Part shown: positions 1 to 8,870 of the stretch, in pieces
Numbering within the stretch: position 1 is the first letter of the stretch
How the letters are laid out: every line of letters starts with the position of its first letter
Assembly: GCF_013179735.1 (NCBI RefSeq)
Contig: NZ_JABMEG010000001.1
Location: forward strand, 868,001-932,000
From: Permianibacter fluminis
GTDB taxonomy: Bacteria > Pseudomonadota > Gammaproteobacteria > Enterobacterales > Permianibacteraceae
Direction of reading: 5' to 3'
Length of the DNA stretch: 64,000 nucleotides
Made by a program: the position numbers and the translations under genes
The notes under the pieces: generated by a model
Seen by the model: the letters and a program-made list of their open reading frames with translations, nothing else
What the model was told of the DNA's origin: nothing
Databases searched by the model: none

Positions 1-1
1 G

Positions 2-1300
2 TCGGTCAGCACCGCGTTTGCGCGTTTTGACAGCGAGCCGTTGGCATCGGCTTCAGTCGCACAGGTGCATGCCGCGACGCTGCTCGACGGTCATGATGTC
101 GTGGTCAAGATTATCCGGCCGGGCATACGTGAACAGATCCGTGCCGATCTGGAGTTGCTGCACGCGCTGGCGCGGCTGATCGAGTGGCTGCACGTCGACG
201 GCCCACGGCTGCGGCCGCGGGAAGTGATTGCCGATTACGAGCACACCTTGCTCGATGAACTCGATCTGCGCATCGAGGCCGCCAACACCACCACGTTGAA
301 GCGCAACTTTGCTGACGGCGAATTGCTGTACGTGCCGGATATCCACTGGTCGCTGGTGCGGGAAAATCTGCTGGTCATCGAACGCATTCATGGCATTCCG
401 ATCGGCGATGTCGAGGCACTGCGCCGGGCTGGTGTCGACATGGCGGAGTTGTCGGCCCGTGGCGTCCGGATTTTTTTCACGCAAGTATTCCGCGACCGCT
501 ATTTCCATGCCGACATGCATCCCGGCAATATTTTTGTCGATGTCAGCAATCCGAAGAAGCCCCGCTACATCGCCATCGACTGCGCCATCATGGGTTCGCT
601 GTCGGAACGCGATCAGGTCTATCTGGCGGAAAACTTTGTCGCATTTTTCAACCGTGACTATCGCCGCATTGCCGAGCTGCATGTCGAGTCCGGCTGGGTT
701 CCGGCCGGCACCAAGGTCGAAGCGTTTGAAGCGGCCGTTCGGGCAAACTGCGAACCGATATTTGGCAAGCCGCTGGCAGAAATTTCGTTCGGCGTATTTC
801 TGCTGCAACTATTCCAGACCGCGCGCCGGTTCAACATGAGCGTGCAACCGCAGCTGGTGTTGTTGCAGAAAACGCTGTTCTACATTGAAGGACTCGGCCG
901 CCAGCTCTATCCCGAGCTGGATCTTTGGCAAACCGCCAAACCGTATCTGGAAGAGTGGACCCGCGAACGCACCAGTCCGCGTCGACTGTTGAAGCGGCTG
1001 GCCGAACGGGCGCCGATCTGGCTGAACGATGTCCCGGCGTTGCCGGAGCTCGCCATCAACGCGCTGAAAGCGCGCGCCGAAGGCAGCCATGTTCATGATC
1101 TCGGCCGGCAATTGCGCAGCCTGTTCGCCCGTGAAGCCCGGCAACGGGCGGCGATGCAGCGGCAATTGGCCGGTATCGTGCTGCTGACGCTGGGTGTGGC
1201 GGCGCTACTCGCGCCGATCATGCCCCCGGCCGTGGGCGCGGTGCTGGCGGCCGGTGGTGCCTATCTGGGACTGACCGGTAGCTGGGCGCGTCGGCGCTGA
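2..1300 (+). CDS. ubiB: UbiB-family atypical kinase/ATPase, 5' end outside window
   Basis: The reading frame is open from base 2, so the N-terminus (including the KxGQ motif region) lies upstream of the window; 432 codons are visible. The visible part starts with the ABC1/UbiB Ala-rich loop ([11 protein letters not shown]) followed by the VVVKIIRPG strand, and carries the catalytic signature HADMHPGN and the metal-binding IDCAIMG segment. Two hydrophobic segments at the C-terminus (about the last 40 residues) match the UbiB membrane anchor. UbiB is a membrane-bound ATPase needed for ubiquinone biosynthesis, thought to help extract lipid intermediates from the membrane. In many gammaproteobacteria ubiB lies just before tatABC, as here. 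Family assignment is firm. Confidence 0.95.
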   Translation, partial: SVSTAFARFDSEPLASASVAQVHAATLLDGHDVVVKIIRPGIREQIRADLELLHALARLIEWLHVDGPRLRPREVIADYEHTLLDELDLRIEAANTTTLKRNFADGELLYVPDIHWSLVRENLLVIERIHGIPIGDVEALRRAGVDMAELSARGVRIFFTQVFRDRYFHADMHPGNIFVDVSNPKKPRYIAIDCAIMGSLSERDQVYLAENFVAFFNRDYRRIAELHVESGWVPAGTKVEAFEAAVRANCEPIFGKPLAEISFGVFLLQLFQTARRFNMSVQPQLVLLQKTLFYIEGLGRQLYPELDLWQTAKPYLEEWTRERTSPRRLLKRLAERAPIWLNDVPALPELAINALKARAEGSHVHDLGRQLRSLFAREARQRAAMQRQLAGIVLLTLGVAALLAPIMPPAVGAVLAAGGAYLGLTGSWARRR

Positions 1301-1324
1301 GCGGGTTGGTTGAGTTGGTTGCGG

Positions 1325-1528
1325 TGTGTTCCTGACATGGTTGCGACACTTCCTGCTTTCTTGTGGGTCGGTCGGGTGGGTTCCAGACACGGCTGCGACA
1401 CTCCGTACGTTCCAGTAGGTCGGTCGGGTGGGCTCCAGACACGGCTGCGACACTCCGTTCGTTCCAGTAGGTCGGTCGGGCGTGTTCCAGACACGCCTGC
1501 GACACTCCCCACGTCCCTGTGGGTCGCG
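1325..1528. repeat. Four tandem copies of a 52-bp repeat
   Basis: Between ubiB and hinT (1301-1675, 375 bases with no convincing gene) there are four head-to-tail units with an exact 52-bp spacing: the 'cca/ccagacac' anchor recurs at 1333, 1385, 1437 and 1489. The two middle copies are nearly identical; the outer two are diverged. Each contains a conserved 'ctgcgacactcc' core and, except at the end of the fourth, a 'gtcggtcggg' tail. As 52 is not a multiple of three, it is not a coding repeat. Function unknown. Confidence 0.85.
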
Positions 1529-1675
1529 ATTTGCAACATTTGTCGTGGGCGGGGGGGGTTGGGATCGGAGTAACATGAACTCCCTTTAGCGGCCGTGGTC
1601 GATAGGGGCCGGTTTGGCTGCGTTGTCGCCGGACCGTTGGGCGAGAATTAAATGGGCAGGGAGTGTGGAGCCAAC

Positions 1676-2014
1676 ATGAGTGATTGCATTTTCTGTCGCA
1701 TCATTGCCGGCCAGATTCCGGCCAGCATGGTTTATCAGGATGAACACGTCGTGGCGTTCAAGGACATTCATCCCAAAGCCAGCGTGCATGTGCTGGTGGT
1801 GCCGCGCAAACACATCGCGACGCTGGCCGATGCCGAAGCGGTCGATCAGAGCCTGCTCGGTCACATGATGCTGGCGCTGCCAAAAGTGGCGCAAAGCCAG
1901 GGCCTCGACACCGGCTTTCGCACGGTGCTGAACACCGGCCATGGCGGCGGTCAGGAAGTGTTTCATATGCATTTTCACGTACTCGGTGGCAAAGCGCTGC
2001 CGTTCACTGTTTGA
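1676..2014 (+). CDS. hinT: HinT-type HIT-family purine nucleoside phosphoramidase
   Basis: 112 residues, the usual HinT length. It begins MSDCIFCRIIAG, which includes the family's CIFCxI zinc-like start, and ends with the HIT active-site triad HMHFHVLGG (HxHxH), where the middle His is the nucleophile. HinT hydrolyses AMP-amidates, including adenylated intermediates of aminoacyl-tRNA synthesis. The ATG at 1676 is preferred over an in-frame start 24 bases upstream, because homologues begin at this Met. The stop is followed 26 bases later by tatA, so it is probably the first gene of the tat transcription unit, an arrangement common in gammaproteobacteria. Confidence 0.95.
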   Translation: MSDCIFCRIIAGQIPASMVYQDEHVVAFKDIHPKASVHVLVVPRKHIATLADAEAVDQSLLGHMMLALPKVAQSQGLDTGFRTVLNTGHGGGQEVFHMHFHVLGGKALPFTV

Positions 2015-2039
2015 GCGCATCTCGCGCAGAGGTTGAATC

Positions 2040-2243
2040 ATGATTGGCTTCAAGGAAATTCTGGTCATTCTGTTGATCGTGTTGCTGGTGTTCGGCTCGA
2101 AGAAGCTGGCCAACATCGGTTCCGATCTGGGCGCCGCCATCAAGGGCTTCAAGAAATCGATGGCTGACGGTGAAGCCGAGCATGACAAGGAAAAGGCCGA
2201 CAAAGCCGCAGCGATTGACGCACCGAAAGACGACAAGAAATAA
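2040..2243 (+). CDS. tatA: Twin-arginine translocase subunit TatA
   Basis: 67 residues: one N-terminal membrane helix (about residues 4-20), the FGSKKL hinge (FG is invariant in the family), an amphipathic helix with [13 protein letters not shown], then a short acidic/lysine-rich tail. TatA polymerises to form the protein-conducting element that exports folded, often cofactor-bearing proteins carrying twin-arginine signals. Followed by tatB after 13 bases and tatC, forming the standard tatABC operon. Confidence 0.97.
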   Translation: MIGFKEILVILLIVLLVFGSKKLANIGSDLGAAIKGFKKSMADGEAEHDKEKADKAAAIDAPKDDKK

Positions 2244-2256
2244 CAGGAACTGAGCA

Positions 2257-2736
2257 GTGTTCGACGTTGGCTTCACCGAACTGGTCCTGATTGGCTTGGT
2301 CGCGCTGCTGGTACTGGGCCCGACCAAGATGTTGGAGCTGTCCCGCATCGCCGGCCGCTGGGCTGGTCGTCTGCGCCGGCAATTCAATGAGGTCAAGGAT
2401 GATATTGACCGCGAATTGAAGCTGGAGGACATGCGCCGCAAGCTGGCCGAAGAAGAGCGCGCGCTGCGCGACAATCTCGATGTGAAAGCGGCGGTTGGTG
2501 CCAACCTGCCCAGCATCGATCCGCTGCATGACATCGCGGCAACGCCAGCACCGACGCCGGCGCCGACACCGACCCCTGCAACAGACCCCAAACCCGTGAC
2601 CGCCCCGACTCCGGTAGCCGCCGCTGGCAGCAATGCCATGCCAGTACAAGCGCAGATGGATCTGGGTCAGAGTCATCATCCGGCGCAGCCGCAGGCTGAG
2701 GCCGGCAACACCACCAGCAAGGATGCGGCAACGTGA
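2257..2736 (+). CDS. tatB: Twin-arginine translocase subunit TatB
   Basis: 159 residues from a GTG start at 2257, the first start after the tatA stop and the one that gives the typical MFDVGFTELVLIG N-terminus. It has one membrane helix (FTELVLIGLVALLVLGP), the LGPTKM hinge with TatB-type Gly-Pro, an amphipathic helix rich in Arg, and a long Pro/Ala/Thr-rich C-terminal tail from about residue 95 containing repeated 'TPAP' units. With TatC it forms the receptor for twin-arginine signal peptides. Its last four bases overlap the tatC start (GTGA), indicating translational coupling. Confidence 0.96.
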   Translation: MFDVGFTELVLIGLVALLVLGPTKMLELSRIAGRWAGRLRRQFNEVKDDIDRELKLEDMRRKLAEEERALRDNLDVKAAVGANLPSIDPLHDIAATPAPTPAPTPTPATDPKPVTAPTPVAAAGSNAMPVQAQMDLGQSHHPAQPQAEAGNTTSKDAAT

Positions 2737-3497
2737 GTGCAACGCCGGGCCGCGCCCGTGAAATGCCGCTGGTTGCGCATTTGCTGGAACTGCGCAATCG
2801 CCTGATGAAAGCGGCACTGGCCGTGCTGATCTGCCTGTTTCCGCTGATGTATTACTCCAACGAACTGTTTGCGTTGTTTGCCAAGCCGCTGGTCAAGTAT
2901 CTGCCGGCCGGCTCGATGCTGATCGCCACCGATGTGGCTTCGCAGTTTTTCGCGCCGTTCAAACTGGCACTGGTAGCGGCTTTGCTGATCGCCATGCCGG
3001 TAGTGATTTATCAAATCTGGGCGTTTATCGCGCCCGGTTTGTACAAGCACGAGAAAAGCCTGACCCGGCCGATTCTGGTCTCGGCCGTGCTGCTGTTCTA
3101 CACCGGCATCGCGTTCGCCTATTTTCTGGTGTTCCCGGTCGTGTTCGGTTTCTTTGCCACCATCCAGATTGAAGGCGTGACCTACATGCCGGACATCAGC
3201 ATGTATCTGGATTTCGCGCTGTTCATGTTCATCGCGTTTGGCATCAGTTTCGAGATTCCGGTGATTGTGCTGCTGCTGGTCAAGATGGGTGTGGTGCCGG
3301 TGCAAAAGCTGAAAGACTGGCGCCCCTACATGATCGTCATGGCCTTTGTGATCGCGGCCATCCTGACGCCGCCGGATCCGGTTTCGCAAACCATGATGGC
3401 GCTGCCGATGTGCCTGCTGTATGAGCTCGGCGTATTTGCCGCCCGAATGCTCAGCAAGCCCAAAGCGGAAGCCGGCGAAGAATCAACGGCAAGCTAG
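2733..3497 (+). CDS. tatC: Twin-arginine translocase subunit TatC
   Basis: 254 residues from a GTG start that overlaps the tatB stop by four bases. It carries the family signature MPLVAHLLELRNRL near the N-terminus, the conserved FIAPGLYKHEK loop, and six predicted membrane helices, with KDWRPYMIV and the ILTPPDPVSQ motif before the last two. TatC is the integral-membrane core that binds the RR motif of Tat substrates. Length and motifs are complete. Confidence 0.97.
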   Translation: MSATPGRAREMPLVAHLLELRNRLMKAALAVLICLFPLMYYSNELFALFAKPLVKYLPAGSMLIATDVASQFFAPFKLALVAALLIAMPVVIYQIWAFIAPGLYKHEKSLTRPILVSAVLLFYTGIAFAYFLVFPVVFGFFATIQIEGVTYMPDISMYLDFALFMFIAFGISFEIPVIVLLLVKMGVVPVQKLKDWRPYMIVMAFVIAAILTPPDPVSQTMMALPMCLLYELGVFAARMLSKPKAEAGEESTAS

Positions 3498-3612
3498 TGC
3501 GCGGCAACTGTCCGCGGCTCACAAAAATACTGCGCCGCTTCGTTCGCTGCGACCCGCAAGGTTGGCAGCGGCGCTGCGGCGCCTGTCATCGGTTTATCTG
3601 TCGAGAAAGCTC

Positions 3613-4173
3613 ATGAGCCAAACCGCTTCGCTGTCTGCTTTGCTCTCAACGCTGTTGTTTGCCGTGTTGCCCGCCGATGCTGGCGCGTCGGATTCCGCGC
3701 TGCTTCGCTGCCGCGCCATCAGCGATGATGCCGCGCGACTGACCTGTTATGACGCGCTGACCCCGGCGGTGCTGAACTTGTCCGAGACCGCCAAAGTACC
3801 GATGGCGGAAGCCGAAGCCGAAACCCGCGCAGCAACACCTGCAGCAGTTGCCCCAGCAAGTACCGCAAAAGCAGCCGCACCAGCGTCACCAACCATACGT
3901 GCGCAGACCGCTGACGAGTTCGGTCTGGAGCGGAAAGCACAAGCCGAAAATCTGGAAGCGATCGAGAGCCGCATTGTTGGCGAATTCCGGGGCTGGGACA
4001 GCAAAACCAAATTCGCGCTGGAAAATGGCCAGGTCTGGGCGATCAGCGATGGCAGCAGCGCGACCTACCGCTTGATGGATCCGGTGGTCCGGGTCGAGCG
4101 CGGCGTGTTCGGCTCGTTCATGCTGAAAATCGAAGGCGTCAATCGTTCGCCGAAAGTCAAACGGGTCAAATAA
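3613..4173 (+). CDS. Exported protein of unknown function between tatC and tatD
   Basis: 186 residues from the ATG at 3613; the frame is open further upstream (to 3421) but that part overlaps tatC, and a signal peptide begins at this Met (hydrophobic SLSALLSTLLFAVLPADAGA). After the signal comes LLRCRAISDDAARLTCYDAL, a Cys-pair motif found in many exported proteobacterial proteins, then an Ala/Pro-rich linker (about residues 60-100), and a C-terminal domain with FRGWDSKTKFALENGQVW, which looks like a small beta-rich fold. Predicted periplasmic. No function can be assigned. Its stop is 12 bases before tatD, so it may be co-transcribed. Confidence 0.8.
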   Translation: MSQTASLSALLSTLLFAVLPADAGASDSALLRCRAISDDAARLTCYDALTPAVLNLSETAKVPMAEAEAETRAATPAAVAPASTAKAAAPASPTIRAQTADEFGLERKAQAENLEAIESRIVGEFRGWDSKTKFALENGQVWAISDGSSATYRLMDPVVRVERGVFGSFMLKIEGVNRSPKVKRVK

Positions 4174-4185
4174 GTCGCGCGACAC

Positions 4186-4974
4186 ATGTGGATCGATATC
4201 GGCGTCAATATCGGCGCCAAGCAATTTGCTGACGATCAGGCGGCGGTTGTGCAGCGGGCCGTGGCAGCCGGTGTCGACACGATGCTGTTTACCGGCACGT
4301 CGCTGAGCGAAAGCGCGGCGTTGTTGTCGCTGGCTGAGCGCTATCAGCAATACACGACCGTCGGCGTTCACCCTCATCATGCCAGCGACTGGCAGGCCGA
4401 CAGCAGCGCCGCGCTACGCGCGCTGGCTGGTTATCCCCGCGTGTGCGCCATCGGCGAATGCGGGCTCGATTTCAATCGCAATTTTTCCCCACCGGCGGCG
4501 CAGGAGCAGGCCTTTGTGGCACAGCTGGCGCTGGCGGCCGAATTATCGCTGCCAGTGTTTCTGCATTGTCGCGACGCCCACGATCGCTTCCTGCACTTGC
4601 TACTGCCTTGGTTACCGCGCCTGCCCGGTGCCGTGCTGCATTGTTTTACCGGCAGCCGCCGGGAATTGGCCGAATGCCTTCAACAAGGCCTGTTCATCGG
4701 TATCACCGGCTGGATCTGCGATGAGCGCCGTGGCCAGGAATTGCTGGCAATGCTGCCGGAGATTCCGCTTGATCGTTTGCTGCTGGAAACCGATGCGCCC
4801 TGGTTGCTACCGCGCGATTTGAAGCCAGCGCCAAAAGATCGGCGCAACGAGCCGGCTTACCTGCCCCACATCGCGGCAACGGTTGCCCGCCAGCTTGGCA
4901 TTCAACTCGCGCAGCTGGCGACCCAGACCAGCGCCAATGCCCGCCGCCTGTTTGCCCTGCCCGGCACCGGCTGA
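4186..4974 (+). CDS. tatD: TatD-family metal-dependent deoxyribonuclease
   Basis: 262 residues beginning [17 protein letters not shown], closely resembling the true TatD subgroup, in which the usual DxHxH start is replaced by DIGVN. Metal-site and core motifs are present: [43 protein letters not shown] and [15 protein letters not shown]. TatD is a cytoplasmic 3'-5' exonuclease/endonuclease implicated in DNA turnover and repair; it is not part of the translocase despite its name and location. It follows tatABC here, separated only by one unknown gene. Confidence 0.95.
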   Translation: MWIDIGVNIGAKQFADDQAAVVQRAVAAGVDTMLFTGTSLSESAALLSLAERYQQYTTVGVHPHHASDWQADSSAALRALAGYPRVCAIGECGLDFNRNFSPPAAQEQAFVAQLALAAELSLPVFLHCRDAHDRFLHLLLPWLPRLPGAVLHCFTGSRRELAECLQQGLFIGITGWICDERRGQELLAMLPEIPLDRLLLETDAPWLLPRDLKPAPKDRRNEPAYLPHIAATVARQLGIQLAQLATQTSANARRLFALPGTG

Positions 4975-5084
4975 TATCCGCGATTCACAATGGCCCGTGT
5001 ATCATGGCCGCCGGAGTGCACTTGCCAACCGGGCAACGCGTGCCATCACGAATTCCGTCATGCCAACGAACAGGGACTGCCTAC

Positions 5085-6959
5085 ATGTCTGATGGTCATC
5101 AACTGGCGCTGATGCGGCAACGCCGCTTTTTGCCGTTCTTCTGCACCCAGTTTCTCGGCGCGTTCAACGACAACCTGTTCAAAATTGCGCTGGTGTTGCT
5201 GGTCACCTACAGTGGCCTGTACAGCGATGGCCAGATCGGTTTGCTGACCAATATTGCCAACGGGCTGTTCATATTGCCGTTTTTTTTGTTCTCGGCGACG
5301 TTTGGCCAGCTGGCTGACAAGCTGGAGAAAACCATTTTGATTCGCGCCACCAAACTGCTGGAAATCAGCATCATGGTGATCGCGGCCATCGGTTTCCACT
5401 TCCACCACATGCCGACCTTGTTGGCGGCACTGTTTCTGATGGGTACCCACTCAACGCTGTTTGGGCCGGTCAAGTACGGCATTCTGCCGCAGCACCTGCA
5501 TCGCGATGAGCTGATCGGCGGCAACGGCCTGATCGAGATGGGAACGTTTGTGGCCATCATGCTAGGTCAATTAGTCGCTCCATTCTTTATGAAATCAGGC
5601 TTGGTGGCTGAGGCGACATTTATGATGATTGGCGTTGCAGTGATTGGCTACCTGACAGGGCGCAAGGTACCGGCGGCACCGCCAACGGATCCTTTACTGA
5701 AGATTAATTGGAACTTCATCACCGAAACTTCACGCCTTCTCAAATATGCCGCTTCACAGCGCGTTGTATTCCTCGCCATTCTGGGCATCTCCTGGTTCTG
5801 GTTTTATGGAGCGATTGTGCTGGCACAAATGCCGGCATATGCCAAGCAAACTCTCGGTGGCAATGAAGATGTTTTTGCTTTGCTCTTGGCGATGTTCACG
5901 ATTGGAATCGCCATCGGTTCATTGTTGTGTGAGCGGTTATCACAAGGTCGAATTGAAATTGGACTGGTGCCGTTTGGTTCGATTGGGTTGACCGTGTTTG
6001 CGCTCGATCTGGCTTTCGCGAGTAAGCTGCCGCATAGCGATGCTCTATTGACAGTTGGAATGTTTATCGCTCAATCCGGTAGCTTCCGCATATTGGCCGA
6101 CCTCCTCCTCATCGGCCTATTTGGTGGTTTCTACATCGTGCCTCTCTACACGATGGTGCAAACCCGAACTTCTGAAAATATGGTTTCAAGAGTCATTGCC
6201 GCCAATAACGTAATGAACGCGGCTTTCATGGTCGTAGCGGCCGGCTTGGGCGCTGGGCTTCTTGCAGCGGGTGTAAGCATTCCACAGCTATTTCTAATTA
6301 CGGCGTTGCTGAATGCCGCCGTGGTGATCTATCTCTACAAACTGGTACCGGAATTTCTGCTGCGCTTTGTCGCCTGGATATTGATCAACACGCTGTATCG
6401 TTTGCGCGAAAGCGGCATGAAACAGATTCCGGCCGAAGGCCCGGCCGTGTTGGTTTGCAATCACGTCAGCTTCGTCGACGCCATCATCATTGCGGCTGCT
6501 GTGCCGCGGCCGGTGCGGTTCGTGATGTACCACGGCATTTTCAAGATACCGGTGCTGTCCTGGCTGTTCCGTACGGTCAAGGCCATTCCGATTGCGCCAG
6601 CGAAAGAAGATGCGGCAATGAAAGAACGGGCGCTGGATGCGGTGGCCGCCGCGCTGGCCGCCGGTGAAGTGGTCTGCATTTTTCCCGAAGGAAAAATCAC
6701 CAGCGATGGCAACATCAACGAATTCCGCCCGGGCGTTGAAGACATCATCAAGCGCACGCCGGTGCCAGTGGTACCGATGGCGCTGCGCGGTCTCTGGGGT
6801 AGCTATTTTTCCCGCAAGGACGGCGCCGCATTTCGCGGCTTGCCGTGGAAGCTGTGGATGAAGGTCGAGCTCGTTGCCGAAGCACCATTGGCACCGGCCG
6901 CCGTTAGCGCGGTGGATTTGCAGCAGCGTGTGCAAGCGCTGCGTGGTGAGTTGGCTTGA
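5085..6959 (+). CDS. LplT-like MFS transporter fused to PlsC-type acyltransferase
   Basis: 624 residues from ATG 5085 (an upstream in-frame start would add 27 unlikely residues). Residues about 15-420 are an MFS transporter of the lysophospholipid flippase type (FLGAFNDNLFKIALVLL is its hallmark N-terminus). Residues about 430-624 are a 1-acylglycerophosphate acyltransferase with NHVSFVD (NHx4D catalytic motif) and FPEGK. In many bacteria these two domains are followed by an acyl-ACP synthetase domain (LplT-PlsC-Aas fusion); that third domain is absent here. Likely role: import and re-acylation of lysophospholipids at the inner membrane. Bases about 5565-6310 are clearly AT-richer than both ends of the same gene. 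Overlaps the next start by four bases. Confidence 0.9.
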   Translation: MSDGHQLALMRQRRFLPFFCTQFLGAFNDNLFKIALVLLVTYSGLYSDGQIGLLTNIANGLFILPFFLFSATFGQLADKLEKTILIRATKLLEISIMVIAAIGFHFHHMPTLLAALFLMGTHSTLFGPVKYGILPQHLHRDELIGGNGLIEMGTFVAIMLGQLVAPFFMKSGLVAEATFMMIGVAVIGYLTGRKVPAAPPTDPLLKINWNFITETSRLLKYAASQRVVFLAILGISWFWFYGAIVLAQMPAYAKQTLGGNEDVFALLLAMFTIGIAIGSLLCERLSQGRIEIGLVPFGSIGLTVFALDLAFASKLPHSDALLTVGMFIAQSGSFRILADLLLIGLFGGFYIVPLYTMVQTRTSENMVSRVIAANNVMNAAFMVVAAGLGAGLLAAGVSIPQLFLITALLNAAVVIYLYKLVPEFLLRFVAWILINTLYRLRESGMKQIPAEGPAVLVCNHVSFVDAIIIAAAVPRPVRFVMYHGIFKIPVLSWLFRTVKAIPIAPAKEDAAMKERALDAVAAALAAGEVVCIFPEGKITSDGNINEFRPGVEDIIKRTPVPVVPMALRGLWGSYFSRKDGAAFRGLPWKLWMKVELVAEAPLAPAAVSAVDLQQRVQALRGELA

Positions 6960-7609
6960 AGCTACGCTTCGGTTTTCGTGACCACTTTCAGCGCAAGCAC
7001 AGTTTGCGCTGGCATATGAGTTTATTGCTGCTGGTCTCCGGCAGCGTCGGTTTGCTTGGCTCGCGCTTGCTATTGCAACAAGGCTGGGAAAACGTCATTG
7101 GCCGCTATCCGTTGGCTGTTTTAATGGGTTACCTCGCCTTCATCCTGTCATTTTGGCTGTGGTTGATATGGGTGCGGTGGCAGTATTCCGACCGTGAGCT
7201 GGAGCAATTTGATGTTGAGCCAGGCGGCATCGACCGTACGCAGAAGATCGGTGACCATAGCAATGTGCTGGACTGGTTTGATATTCCGGATGCTGAGGGT
7301 ATCGGTTGTCTGATCATCGCTGTGTTGGTCTTTCTCGCTGCGCTTTTCTTTGGCGGCTGGTTACTGATAAGTGATGCCGCGATTGTGATGACGGATGTCG
7401 CTGTGCAGTTCCTGTTTGCGGGTTTGCTGACGCGCCGACTTAAGTATGTTTCCAATGCACATTGGCTAGGTTCAATTCTTGCCGTCACGTTTTGGCCAAT
7501 GCTGTGGACGCTCGTGGCGGCAATAGTCCTGGGTTTTGCCATCAGCGTGGTATGTCCGCAAGCCCATAGCTTGCGGGATGCGTTTGCTACCAGTTGTCGT
7601 CGTCTGTAA
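6956..7609 (+). CDS. Unknown integral membrane protein
   Basis: 217 residues if the TTG at 6956 is used (overlapping the previous stop as TTGA); an alternative ATG at 7016 would give 197 residues beginning MSLLLLVSGSVG, directly in the first membrane helix. Hydrophobic segments lie at about residues 20-40, 45-75, 115-135, 138-155 and 165-195, suggesting four or five helices, with an acidic loop at 80-110. It is somewhat AT-richer than most neighbours. No family is recognised. The AAGGAG ribosome site of the next gene overlaps its stop, so it is probably in one operon with the genes on both sides. Confidence 0.7.
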   Translation: MKLRFGFRDHFQRKHSLRWHMSLLLLVSGSVGLLGSRLLLQQGWENVIGRYPLAVLMGYLAFILSFWLWLIWVRWQYSDRELEQFDVEPGGIDRTQKIGDHSNVLDWFDIPDAEGIGCLIIAVLVFLAALFFGGWLLISDAAIVMTDVAVQFLFAGLLTRRLKYVSNAHWLGSILAVTFWPMLWTLVAAIVLGFAISVVCPQAHSLRDAFATSCRRL

Positions 7610-7623
7610 AGGAGTCAAGTGTC

Positions 7624-8532
7624 ATGGCCGGTGGTGCCAATCCTGTTAAAGCCATTATTTCGGCGCTGATCGCCAACGGTGCGATTGCGTTGGCAAAATT
7701 TGTCGCGGCGGCGATTACCGGTTCCGGTTCGATGCTGGCCGAGGCGGTGCACTCGACCGCCGACTGCGGCAATCAGTTGTTGTTGTTGCTTGGCCTGAAG
7801 CAGGCGAAGAAGCCGCCATCGCCGGATTTTCCGCTTGGCTACGGCAAGGAAACCTATTTCTGGTCGTTCATCGTCGCGCTGATGCTGTTCAGCCTTGGCG
7901 GCGTGTTCTCGATTTACGAAGGCTGGCACAAGCTGCATCAACCAGAGCCGCTGAGTTATCCGATGGTGGCGTTGGCTGTGCTCGGTTTCGGCATCATCGC
8001 CGAAGGCTTGTCGATGCGCGCCTGCCTGCACGAGGTCAACAAGTCGCGTGGCCGGCAAACGCTGTGGCAGTGGTTCAAGCATTCGCGCAACGCCGAGCTG
8101 GTGGTGATTTTCGGCGAGGACTTGGCCGCACTGCTGGGTTTGAGTTTTGCGTTTATTGCTGTGCTGGTGGCGTGGATCACCGGCAATCCGATGTATGACG
8201 CGATTGGCAGCATTGCGATCGGCGTGTTGCTGGTGGTGGTGGCGTTCTTTGTCGGCACCGAAGTCAAGGCCTTGCTGGTGGGTCAGGGGGTTGAGGATCG
8301 CACCCGTCAGGACATGATCGGTTTTCTGGAACAGCAGCCAGACGTGCATCAGGTTTTCAATTGCGTAACCTTGCAGCTGGGTCCGGATGTGATGGTGGCG
8401 GTGAAAGTCAAAATGCGCCCGCTGGTCAGTGCTACCGATTTGATCGATGCCATCAACCGCACCGAGAAAGCATTCAAGCAGCAGTTCCCGCAGGTGTTGT
8501 GGCTGTTCTTCGAACCGGACCACCGCGACTGA
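7624..8532 (+). CDS. Cation diffusion facilitator (CDF) metal transporter, SLC30A9-like
   Basis: 302 residues; the ATG at 7624 is preceded by a good AAGGAG site, while the upstream TTG in the same frame lies inside the previous gene. About six membrane helices are seen. The TM2 metal site is HSTAD (HxxxD) followed by CGNQ, then the GYGKETYFWSF and SLGGVFSIYEG segments characteristic of the CDF subgroup related to SLC30A9, and the TM5 segment IFGEDLAALLG. A C-terminal cytoplasmic domain of about 85 residues follows. Predicted to export divalent cations such as Zn(II) in exchange for protons; the metal cannot be deduced from sequence. Confidence 0.9.
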   Translation: MAGGANPVKAIISALIANGAIALAKFVAAAITGSGSMLAEAVHSTADCGNQLLLLLGLKQAKKPPSPDFPLGYGKETYFWSFIVALMLFSLGGVFSIYEGWHKLHQPEPLSYPMVALAVLGFGIIAEGLSMRACLHEVNKSRGRQTLWQWFKHSRNAELVVIFGEDLAALLGLSFAFIAVLVAWITGNPMYDAIGSIAIGVLLVVVAFFVGTEVKALLVGQGVEDRTRQDMIGFLEQQPDVHQVFNCVTLQLGPDVMVAVKVKMRPLVSATDLIDAINRTEKAFKQQFPQVLWLFFEPDHRD

Positions 8533-8555
8533 TTCGACCTTAACCAGCCTTATAC

Positions 8556-8580
8556 CCCGGCCGCCGTTTGCGCGGCCGGG
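8556..8580. other. GC-rich hairpin after the CDF gene
   Basis: A perfect 9-bp stem (cccggccgc / gcggccggg) with a 7-base loop lies 24 bases after the CDF stop. There is no T-run directly after it, so it is not a canonical intrinsic terminator, but it could stabilise a 3' end or assist termination. The 338-base gap 8533-8870 contains this and one further hairpin and no convincing gene. Confidence 0.6.
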
Positions 8581-8624
8581 CTGCGCGCCTCGCCGCCGCC
8601 TGCCCTTCCCTGTTTGTCGATGCC

Positions 8625-8649
8625 CTGCTGCGTTGCTGCAACGCAGCAG
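8625..8649. other. Second hairpin in the gap before the che operon
   Basis: A perfect 10-bp inverted repeat (ctgctgcgtt / aacgcagcag) around a 5-base loop. A run of six T lies about 17 bases downstream (8667-8672), too far for a textbook terminator on the + strand. It separates the CDF gene from the chemotaxis operon. Confidence 0.6.
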
Positions 8650-8870
8650 CGGCTGACGCCATCCCCTTTTTTGCTCGCCACTAACTGGTACTAATCACCA
8701 GGCCGGAGACGGTCGGCCGCTTTTGCCGGCCTTCATACGTGCCGTTTCCCGGTCTGGACCGCTGTGTCGGTAATCCTGTGCTACTTTTTTTTGACGCACT
8801 GTTCAATGCATGGGTGGCGTCCCGGCCATCGCAACGGTGCCGGTAGCGGCCGCAACAAGGAACTCACACG

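Noticed and set aside
1325-1528. CRISPR array
   Set aside because: The repeats are contiguous 52-bp units without spacers, and there are no cas genes in the window.
8556-8672. Rho-independent terminator after the CDF gene
   Set aside because: Both hairpins are good, but the only T-run is about 17 bases from the second stem.
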